Shown here one piece after another: positions 1 through 5,015 of a stretch of DNA of 5,858 bases. The stretch is from Halieaceae bacterium. GTDB lineage: Bacteria; Pseudomonadota; Gammaproteobacteria; Pseudomonadales; Halieaceae. The notes below the pieces were generated by a model, which saw nothing but the letters and a program-made list of their open reading frames with translations, made no database searches and was not told the origin of the DNA. Positions within the stretch are counted from its first letter, which is position 1. Each line of letters begins with the position of its first letter. Where the stretch lies: contig DOVB01000106.1 in NCBI GenBank assembly GCA_003520285.1, positions 1 through 5,858 of the forward strand, in the 5' to 3' direction. The position numbers and the translations under genes are program-made.

Positions 1-1
1 G

Positions 2-490
2 CAAGCCCAAGAAATCGTAAAGCAGTTCGCGGGTCAGCTCAAGCCGCAGCTGCAGCAAGCGATGCGCGAGGGTGGAACTCCACTGGCCGTCAAAGTCTGC
101 GCTGAAACAGCACCCTTAATCGCCGACTCATTGAGTGAATCAACTGGTTGGTCTGTGCGACGCGTCAGCGACCGACCCAGAAACCCCAAAGCGGTAATGG
201 CTGACTGGGAGACTCGCGCATTCCGCATGCTCGAAACACGTCTCGAACAAGGTAACGGTGAAGCTTTAATCACTTATGAAACCACACAAAAAGGCTTTCG
301 TTACGTTCAAGCACAGGTCACGGAAGGCCTCTGCCTGAGTTGTCACGGCGCTGTTTTAGATGCCAATACCACGGCAGCGCTAGAACTGCATTACCCGAAC
401 GATCAGGCAAAAGGTTATCAATTGGGTGAAATCCGCGGTCTTTTCAGCCTTCAGAAGAGCCTTACTTCACCACCTGGTTACGTGAACTAA
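2..490 (+). CDS. DUF3365 (Tll0287-like) c-type heme protein, 5' partial
   Basis: The reading frame is open to the left edge, so the N-terminus, where a signal peptide would be expected, lies outside the window. The ATG at 62 is internal, not the start: 20 in-frame codons precede it. The visible 162 residues follow the DUF3365/Tll0287-like pattern: an early AVKVC...AP segment, then GWSVRRVSDRPRNPKAVMADWE, close to the family's RxSxxxRNPxNxPD..WE block, then a single CLSCHG heme-attachment motif (CxxCH, bases 332-346), and finally a GYQLGEIRGLFSL segment, which resembles the family's GDIRG ending. Proteins of this family bind one covalent heme in the periplasm, alone or as sensor domains of kinases and cyclases. 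This one stops soon after the domain, so it is a standalone domain at least at its C-terminus. It converges on the MOSC gene and overlaps it by four bases. The function is unknown; redox or gas sensing or electron transfer is inference. The family call is firm. Confidence 0.85.
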   Translation, partial: QAQEIVKQFAGQLKPQLQQAMREGGTPLAVKVCAETAPLIADSLSESTGWSVRRVSDRPRNPKAVMADWETRAFRMLETRLEQGNGEALITYETTQKGFRYVQAQVTEGLCLSCHGAVLDANTTAALELHYPNDQAKGYQLGEIRGLFSLQKSLTSPPGYVN

Positions 491-954
491 GACTCGATCC
501 ACTGAACTGTATCGCCAACACTAACCAGCCCCTCTGCTTCGACTTGGCAGCATACGCCGCCGCGCCAACTGGGTTCTAGAGCAGCGCGCAAGCCCGGATA
601 AACAGCGTCCATCCGTGAGCAAGGGTCGCACTCGCAGGTGACTCGCAACAGAGCACCACCAACCGACAAAAGACGTCCGACGTCAGTCGCATCGAAGGTC
701 ACACCATCAACCAGTAAGTTAGCCCTCCGTTCCAACCAGTCCAAGCTGGAACCGAGCTCGCGGTTGACTTCTAACCAAGATTGAGCGCTGAGAACAGTGA
801 CTTGGCGTTTACCCGACTTGCCTCGCGCATCTCCGATAACACCTTTACTACAAGTGAGTGCGGTCTGGCGGATTGGCTCCATCACGGCCCTAGGCGCGCT
901 GCGTCGCGCTATCCCGACTAACTGCCCTGGGTGGGTTTGAATAGACTCACTCAT
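487..954 (-). CDS. Small MOSC-domain protein
   Basis: This 155-residue protein is almost entirely one MOSC domain, the fold shared with the C-terminus of molybdenum cofactor sulfurases and with YiiM and mARC proteins, which handle molybdenum cofactor or sulfur transfer. Landmarks in order are KGVIGDARGKSGKRQVTVLS (37-56), RANLLVDG (77-84), a G..LSVGGALLRVT strand (93-106), the CDPCSRMD segment (109-116), whose C112 is at the position of the family's conserved cysteine, RGG (131-133) and a closing VGDTV (146-150). No N-terminal beta-barrel or ferredoxin domain is present, so it is the short standalone form. The ATG lies in an ATGA overlap with the stop of the DHH gene, and GGAG sits 10 bases upstream (965-968), so translation is probably coupled. 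The substrate or partner cannot be told from sequence. C107 and C109 precede C112, an unusually cysteine-rich stretch. Confidence 0.82.
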   Translation of the reverse strand: MSESIQTHPGQLVGIARRSAPRAVMEPIRQTALTCSKGVIGDARGKSGKRQVTVLSAQSWLEVNRELGSSLDWLERRANLLVDGVTFDATDVGRLLSVGGALLRVTCECDPCSRMDAVYPGLRAALEPSWRGGVCCQVEAEGLVSVGDTVQWIES

Positions 955-1913
955 AGGGAATAGGCTCCAGCAAACGCGTCTAAGAATTGAGGCAACTCAT
1001 CCGCGGGCAAGCGATTAATACCTGCCGCTGCAGATCGACCACCGCCGGTGGCAAATTGTCGAGCCAGGGTGTCGGCGCCCTCCCGCCGATTCAGGGGCGC
1101 TCTTATGCTTACCAGAAAATGAGCGTCGCCCAAGTCAGTTAGAATGGCGTGAGCACGGTTGGGATGCTGTTCTACGAGACTATTGCTAAATACGCCGCTG
1201 ACTCGGCGAGCCCAAGAGACGTTCGGCAAAATATACGCCGCAGCCGCTCCCGACTCGTACTCAGGTCCTAGCGCACTCACCTCGTTCATATCAGATCTGT
1301 AACCCTCTGCTAAAGTTGCAAAGATAGTTGCCTGACCATCGACAAACTCGTCTGGTGTCGAGCACTCGACGACAGCGCGATACAAGGTTTCGGGGTGAAA
1401 ATACAGATCATCTAAACTGGGGCCATAGCCGTTGTAATTCAGATACAAACCTAAACGCGAATAAAGTTGGATCTGCTGATCGCTCAAAGCCAGCGTCGCG
1501 GCAAGAGCGTGAGCGCTACGAGCAAGATTATCACCAAAGGCACCTACCACCGCCCAAGGCGCAAAAGCGCCCTTCAAAAAGCCGTTGATGAGGAGCGAAG
1601 TACACACCTCTGGCGCTGTGTTGATGATGGTTGTCAGGTTGGGATGTTCTGGCAGCTCACCTGCGTAATGATGATCGCAGTAAAACACGGAACTCCCGCT
1701 CGCCAACAGCTTTGTCACGCGATCTCGGTTCTTGTCGAACGAGATATCGAGCGCAGTAATCGTCGCTGCTTGCCCCAAAGGCACCTGCTCTAACAGTTCG
1801 ATATCACGCTTAATGCCACTGATCAGCACAGACTCTTTGGGCTCGGCCAGACGTAATTGAGCCAGTGCACAAATACCATCTGCATCCCCATTAAACACAT
1901 CGTAGGCTAACAC
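951..1913 (-). CDS. DHH-family phosphoesterase
   Basis: This 320-residue protein carries the DHH-superfamily metal-binding motifs in order: NGDADG (D10, D12), ALDIS (D56), CDHH (D80-H81-H82) and GAFGD (D128). A C-terminal DHHA1-like segment ends in GGGRSAAAGI (290-299), where the family usually has GGGH. Members hydrolyse phosphodiester bonds in short oligonucleotides, cyclic dinucleotide products or polyphosphate, usually with Mn2+ or Mg2+; the substrate here is unknown. It is not RecJ, being far too short and lacking the OB domain, and it has no CBS or GGDEF domain. The start is GTG at 1911-1913, with GGAG nine bases upstream (1923-1926). The frame stays open further upstream, but no better start is evident and the protein begins directly with the first motif. 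Its stop overlaps the MOSC start as ATGA, so the two form a coupled pair. The gene begins 19 bases beyond the terminator of the ComEA-like gene. Confidence 0.85.
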   Translation of the reverse strand: MLAYDVFNGDADGICALAQLRLAEPKESVLISGIKRDIELLEQVPLGQAATITALDISFDKNRDRVTKLLASGSSVFYCDHHYAGELPEHPNLTTIINTAPEVCTSLLINGFLKGAFAPWAVVGAFGDNLARSAHALAATLALSDQQIQLYSRLGLYLNYNGYGPSLDDLYFHPETLYRAVVECSTPDEFVDGQATIFATLAEGYRSDMNEVSALGPEYESGAAAAYILPNVSWARRVSGVFSNSLVEQHPNRAHAILTDLGDAHFLVSIRAPLNRREGADTLARQFATGGGRSAAAGINRLPADELPQFLDAFAGAYSL

Positions 1914-1932
1914 TTGCTCGATCTCCGCAGGT

Positions 1933-1957
1933 AAAAAGGCGCGGCATGATCCGCGCC
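1933..1957 (-). terminator. Intrinsic terminator after the ComEA-like gene
   Basis: On the minus strand, GGCGCGG (1957-1951), a six-base loop and CCGCGCC (1944-1938) form a perfect 7-bp all-G/C stem, followed directly by five T's (1937-1933). It starts 10 bases after the stop of the ComEA-like gene and ends 19 bases before the GTG of the DHH gene. Confidence 0.88.
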
Positions 1958-1967
1958 AACACAGAGC

Positions 1968-2288
1968 CTATCGTAACACCAAGCGATCCCTGTTTCGCTC
2001 TAGAATCGCAGGCCCAATACCTTTTACCTCGGTCAGCTCTTCGAGGCTCGCGAAGGGACCGTACTGTTCTCTGTAGCGCACGATAGCTTGAGCCTTAGAC
2101 AATCCGACCCCGCTGAGTGATCGCGCCAAAGTCTCCGCATCGGCCGAATTGAGATCGATTTGCTCAATCGCTGCAATTCCCATCTCGTTAGCCGATGTTT
2201 GAGCCATGGCTTGGACTGGGGTTATCAACAAGGAAAGCAGAAGCCATGCAGCGACCATGCTGGTCGAAAAGAGTTTAACTGTCATCAT
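1968..2288 (-). CDS. ComEA-family helix-hairpin-helix DNA-binding protein, exported
   Basis: This 106-residue protein has a signal peptide: K5, then a hydrophobic core at about 11-23, with likely cleavage near AMA-Q (29/30). A single ComEA-type domain follows: IDLNSADAETLA (44-55), a first helix-hairpin-helix LSGVGLSKAQAIV (58-70), the linker YGPFASLEEL (76-85) and a second hairpin VKGIGPAILERNR (88-100). Gram-negative ComEA proteins of about 100 residues bind incoming DNA in the periplasm and ratchet it in during natural transformation. Short ComEA-like proteins are also common in bacteria with no shown competence, so the role is inferred and no symbol is given. The start is the first of two tandem ATGs, with AAGGAG (2296-2301) seven bases upstream. 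No other competence gene is in the window. A strong terminator follows. Whether it is transcribed with pyrF is open: the 111-base gap holds no convincing terminator. Confidence 0.87.
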   Translation of the reverse strand: MMTVKLFSTSMVAAWLLLSLLITPVQAMAQTSANEMGIAAIEQIDLNSADAETLARSLSGVGLSKAQAIVRYREQYGPFASLEELTEVKGIGPAILERNRDRLVLR

Positions 2289-2335
2289 AATGTGTCTCCT
2301 TAATGTGGGTGATGTGCGCTAGGCGCAAAGCCACA

Positions 2336-2374
2336 ATAAGGAGTCCTTATGACGTCACCAAATGAATGACTATA
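2336..2374 (-). promoter_or_regulatory. Possible promoter and palindromic operator ahead of the ComEA-like gene
   Basis: The 111-base gap between pyrF and the ComEA-like gene holds a perfect 15-base palindrome, ATAAGGA-G-TCCTTAT (2336-2350), abutting an 8-base palindrome TGACGTCA (2350-2357). About 12 bases further upstream on the minus strand is TATAGT (2374-2369), a fair -10 hexamer. The -35 region 17 bases before it (TGCAAA) matches consensus at only three positions, so a sigma-70 promoter is weakly supported. If it is real, the palindromes would lie at or just after the transcription start, where a repressor could act. A third, smaller hairpin (TGCGC-TAG-GCGCA, 2315-2327) lies closer to the gene. 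No known regulator's consensus is recognised. Confidence 0.3.
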
Positions 2375-2399
2375 GAGAATGAAAAATGACCTTTGCAGA

Positions 2400-3116
2400 T
2401 CACTCTGCCGCAACGAAACCAATACTCGCATTAATTGATTGCAGCGCTTTGACGGGATCTGAGGCTTGCGTGATAGGACGGCCAATCACCATAAAATCTA
2501 CCCCCAACTGCATGGCTTCTGGCGGTGTCATAATGCGCTTTTGATCTCCGACATCAGAGCCTGCAGGCCGAATCCCAGGAGTCACGGTTAAAAACTGCAC
2601 TCCACACACGGTTTTCACTAGGCTGATTTCTTGCGCAGAGCACACCACACCGTCTAAGCCGCAATCAGCCGACAAACGCGCTAAACGCGCCACTTGATCT
2701 TCCGCAGAACCCGAGACACCGACTTCGTCCAACTCAGAGGCGTTCATACTCGTTAACACAGTCACCGCGGTGAGCAGAGGTCGCTGCGCCCGGCGCGACA
2801 GTGTATCGGCGGCAGCAGTCAGCATCGCTCGACCACCGCTGGCATGCACATTAACCATCCACACACCCATATCGGCAGCAGCGGCGACGGCCGCCGCGAC
2901 TGTGTTTGGGATATCGTGAAACTTGAGATCCAGAAATATGTCAAAACCACGCTTTTGAAGCTCATCGACTTGGGCCTTACCAAAACGCGTGAACAATTCT
3001 TTACCCACTTTGAGTCGGCAGAGCGCGGGATTCAGCTGATCGACCAGAGCCGAGCACGATCTCATGTCAGCGAAGTCGAGGGCGACAATAACAGGACTAC
3101 GGTTGACGTTAGTCAT
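2400..3116 (-). CDS. pyrF: Orotidine 5'-phosphate decarboxylase
   Basis: This cytoplasmic enzyme converts orotidine 5'-monophosphate to UMP plus CO2, the last step of de novo pyrimidine synthesis. At 238 residues it is close to the usual bacterial class I length (about 230-245). The substrate-contacting strand VALDFAD includes D14, followed by K36 in LKVGKELF. The catalytic signature [10 protein letters not shown] (63-72) supplies D63, K65 and D68 of the charged Lys/Asp network. VTPGIRP (178-184) and the phosphate-binding IGRPIT (211-216) complete the TIM-barrel active site. All key residues are present, so it should be active. The ATG overlaps the lapB stop as ATGA, with AAGGT nine bases upstream, so translation is coupled to lapB. 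The lapA-lapB-pyrF order is the same as in E. coli, but here pyrF is followed by the ComEA-like gene instead of yciH. Confidence 0.98.
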   Translation of the reverse strand: MTNVNRSPVIVALDFADMRSCSALVDQLNPALCRLKVGKELFTRFGKAQVDELQKRGFDIFLDLKFHDIPNTVAAAVAAAADMGVWMVNVHASGGRAMLTAAADTLSRRAQRPLLTAVTVLTSMNASELDEVGVSGSAEDQVARLARLSADCGLDGVVCSAQEISLVKTVCGVQFLTVTPGIRPAGSDVGDQKRIMTPPEAMQLGVDFMVIGRPITQASDPVKALQSINASIGFVAAE

Positions 3117-4324
3117 TGCGACAATACCTTAGTGACACCCATCGGTTTGATTGACCCCCAAAACTTACACCCCGGACAAAACCAATGCAGGTGGCGCCCG
3201 CCAAAACCACAATGATGGCAACGATACGCTGGGCTTTTCTCACTGAGCTGCTTCATCAGTTCCATTGCGATTTCAAGATGAGAGGGTAACTGATCTTGAT
3301 CACTCTCGAGCTGCCATAGCAGCAAGCGATAGAGGCCTCGCAAGCTCACTGAATCGCGCATGTAATCCGCTAAAAACGCTGCCGCGTTCTCGACACCCTC
3401 AAAATCTTTAACATGATCCGCCAGCGCCAACATGAGCCCGGTGGTGGGGTACTTTGCCAAACTCGCTCGCAGAAATAACGAGAAATCATGCTGGCGCCCC
3501 AACTCGGTATAACACACCTTCAGCAGAGGCAAGGTCTCGGGCAGGAAGTCAGGATCCTGATGCTCAACTTGATGCAACAGCGAGATGGTCTGCTCATAGT
3601 CGGCGTCATTGAAAGCCAAACGCGCATACATCAGTGTTACTCTCACATTCGATCCATCTTCTCTTGCCGCGGCTTCAAGAGCTTCTTCGGCGCCACGCCG
3701 ATTGCCTTGTTGCAGTTGCTGCTCACAGAGCTCGCAATAAAAGTGTGGGAGCAGAACATTGACCGATTGCTCTCCCGGGCCAGGCACGTCGGCTTGCTTA
3801 CCCCCAAAAAAAGCTTTCTTGGAAAGTAGCGAACTCGCCATTGCAGCGGCTTTTTCCCATTCTCGCTCCGTTTGATAGATCTCAATGAGGTAACGACGGG
3901 CTTCAACCGCTCTTTGAGGCGATTCGGAAATCAAATCAAGTAACAGGTGCTCGGCCCGATCAAGCAAGCCAGCACTAATGTAATCTCGAGCAAGCTCTAA
4001 ATGGGCGCTATGCTGATGATCGGGCGCTATGTCACTGGCGTTGAGTAAATTTTGATGGACGCGGATGGCGCGCTGAACCTCACCTTTCTTGCGCAGCAAG
4101 TGCCCGAGCGCCATATGGGTTTCAAACGTTTCCTCATTGACATCTAAAGAGGCAATGAAGGTATCCATCTCGGCATCAGGCTTAGCGTCTAGCAGATAGT
4201 TCAAGCCCTTGTAGTAATCGCTGGAACGAGGCTGCATACGGTGGCGCGTTGATGCTGCGCGACCAAACAGCCACCCTATCGCGACCGCGCAAAATAACAC
4301 CGCAAATAAAATAGGATCAGCCAA
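3113..4324 (-). CDS. lapB: LapB (YciM), TPR regulator of LPS synthesis
   Basis: In E. coli, LapB is an inner-membrane-anchored cytoplasmic protein that presents LpxC to the FtsH protease and so limits LPS synthesis. Here an N-terminal membrane helix ([18 protein letters not shown]) is followed by tetratricopeptide repeats, including [20 protein letters not shown], and a C-terminal rubredoxin-like zinc site: CHHC, ten residues, then CPGC. Spacing of the four cysteines (3, 11, 3) is the LapB pattern. I chose the TTG at 4322-4324: CGGAG lies 10 bases upstream (4335-4338), and the protein then begins directly with the membrane helix, as E. coli LapB does, giving 403 residues. An ATG at 4346-4348 would add eight residues (411 in all) but has no visible ribosome binding site. 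The TTG start overlaps lapA by 8 bases, the ATG by 32. The stop overlaps pyrF as ATGA. An extra CxxC (YCELC) lies mid-protein. Confidence 0.95.
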   Translation of the reverse strand: MADPILFAVLFCAVAIGWLFGRAASTRHRMQPRSSDYYKGLNYLLDAKPDAEMDTFIASLDVNEETFETHMALGHLLRKKGEVQRAIRVHQNLLNASDIAPDHQHSAHLELARDYISAGLLDRAEHLLLDLISESPQRAVEARRYLIEIYQTEREWEKAAAMASSLLSKKAFFGGKQADVPGPGEQSVNVLLPHFYCELCEQQLQQGNRRGAEEALEAAAREDGSNVRVTLMYARLAFNDADYEQTISLLHQVEHQDPDFLPETLPLLKVCYTELGRQHDFSLFLRASLAKYPTTGLMLALADHVKDFEGVENAAAFLADYMRDSVSLRGLYRLLLWQLESDQDQLPSHLEIAMELMKQLSEKSPAYRCHHCGFGGRHLHWFCPGCKFWGSIKPMGVTKVLSQ

Positions 4325-4601
4325 CTTGCCGGGGCTCCGAACTCTCATTGTGGGTCAACTGGCGCTGCAATCGTTTTCGCGTCCAGCGCTCATAAGCTCT
4401 GAGGGGGAGCGACAACAACCAATAACAGCAAGCGCCCGCAACGAACGCTAATATGAGCCACGCCCCCAACGGCAAGCTCATTGAGTTGGCGGGCGAAATA
4501 CTCACGGTGACTTGTTCACCGTTCAGCTCAACAAACCATGCGACGGCGACAACGCAAGCGCCGATGACTAGCAGTACCGCAAGCCGGCTAAGAAACTTCA
4601 T
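4317..4601 (-). CDS. lapA: LapA (YciS), inner-membrane partner of LapB
   Basis: This 94-residue LapA-domain (DUF1049) protein has two membrane helices, at about 5-25 and 44-68, joined by the family's short loop with NGEQVTVSISP, and a basic, probably cytoplasmic, tail (YERWTRKRLQRQ). In E. coli LapA interacts with LapB and is encoded directly before it; the same adjacency here is the strongest support for the name. It starts 15 bases after the ihfB stop. The segment before the ATG is AGGGTGAA, a GGTGA-type ribosome-binding match that is close to the start codon. Its 3' end overlaps the start of lapB, which points to translational coupling. It is probably transcribed from the ihfB promoter or by readthrough from rpsA, since no space for its own promoter exists outside the ihfB coding sequence. 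Confidence 0.93.
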   Translation of the reverse strand: MKFLSRLAVLLVIGACVVAVAWFVELNGEQVTVSISPANSMSLPLGAWLILAFVAGACCYWLLSLPLRAYERWTRKRLQRQLTHNESSEPRQVG

Positions 4602-4616
4602 TTCACCCTGCGAGTG

Positions 4617-4910
4617 TCACGAGAGCTTAAGACCTTTATTGACTCGCTCTCGCAACTGTTTGCCCGGCTTAAAATGGGGCACAAACTTACCAGGAAGTTG
4701 CACTGCATCACCCGTTTTAGGGTTGCGTCCCTGACGGGGCTCGCGATAATGCAAAGAAAAACTGCCAAATCCCCTGATCTCTATGCGTTCACTCGCAGTT
4801 AACGCATTCGACATCTGCTCTATCACACTCTTAACTGCCAGCTCTACATCTTTGAGTGACAGCTGAGTCTGCTTAGCAGCGATCGCCTCAATCAATTCAC
4901 TTTTCGTCAT
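4617..4910 (-). CDS. ihfB: Integration host factor subunit beta
   Basis: IHF-beta pairs with IHF-alpha (not in this window) to form the nucleoid protein that bends DNA sharply at specific sites and serves in transcription, replication and recombination. The 97 residues are the family's usual length. The [11 protein letters not shown] start, [16 protein letters not shown] (41-56), the DNA-inserting arm GRNPKTG (61-67) with the intercalating proline P64, and VPHFKPGK (77-84) all match IHF-beta rather than HU. Linkage to rpsA on the same strand is the conserved gammaproteobacterial arrangement. The ribosome binding site is poor: the bases before the ATG (GAAAGAATCGAGCT) contain no GGAG-like core, which may limit translation. 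The rpsA terminator lies just upstream, so a separate promoter in the leader is expected. The E. coli genes are autoregulated by IHF; whether that holds here is not shown. Confidence 0.98.
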   Translation of the reverse strand: MTKSELIEAIAAKQTQLSLKDVELAVKSVIEQMSNALTASERIEIRGFGSFSLHYREPRQGRNPKTGDAVQLPGKFVPHFKPGKQLRERVNKGLKLS

Positions 4911-4925
4911 AGCTCGATTCTTTCG

Positions 4926-4964
4926 TTGATTTCAGTAAGACCGTAACAATATCACAAGGTCTTA
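4926..4964 (-). promoter_or_regulatory. ihfB: ihfB leader: candidate promoter with inverted repeat
   Basis: Between the rpsA terminator and the ihfB ATG there are 63 bases. On the minus strand TTGTGA (4957-4952) and TGAAAT, 17 bases further on (4934-4929), each match four of six positions of the sigma-70 hexamers. A perfect 7-base inverted repeat, TAAGACC...GGTCTTA (arms 4964-4958 and 4942-4936, 15-base spacer), brackets the -35 hexamer and most of the spacer; its arms are 22 bases apart, about two helical turns, as expected for a dimeric regulator. Immediately downstream is AATCAA (4931-4926), the core half of an IHF site, but the other half does not fit. The promoter is plausible, not proven. 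Confidence 0.4.
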
Positions 4965-4973
4965 ATTTTGAAT

Positions 4974-5002
4974 AAAAAAAAGGCTCCGAATTGGAGCCTT
5001 TT
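4974..5002 (-). terminator. Intrinsic terminator of rpsA
   Basis: On the minus strand, GGCTCC (4998-4993), a five-base loop and GGAGCC (4987-4982) form a perfect G/C-rich stem, which four A-U pairs at its base can lengthen to 10 bp. A run of eight T's (4981-4974) follows. It begins 13 bases after the rpsA stop. The four A's on the upstream side read as T's on the plus strand, so weak activity in the other direction is possible. It separates rpsA from ihfB at least partly. Confidence 0.93.
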
Positions 5003-5015
5003 ACTACCTGAAGAT

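Noticed and set aside
34..273. Minus-strand reading frame of 79 codons opposite the heme protein
   Set aside because: It lies antisense to recognised DUF3365 sequence and shows no domain or start-site support.
1328..1793. Two overlapping plus-strand reading frames of 86 and 108 codons opposite the DHH gene
   Set aside because: The minus-strand DHH protein has all its family motifs through this region; the plus-strand translations resemble no known protein and are shadows.
2338..2369. Six-codon plus-strand reading frame (MTSPNE) with AAGGAG five bases before its ATG
   Set aside because: The SD-like sequence is one arm of the palindrome, no downstream plus-strand gene exists for it to lead, and the peptide is too short to judge.
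2382..2408. Possible pyrF terminator: GCAGA/TCTGC stem with a four-base loop at the pyrF stop
   Set aside because: The stem is only 5 bp and the T-run (2386-2382 on the minus strand) begins eight bases after it, so it does not fit an intrinsic terminator.
4918..4931. IHF binding site in the ihfB leader that would give autoregulation
   Set aside because: The AATCAA core is exact, but the required TTR element four bases further reads AGA, so it is below what I would call a site.
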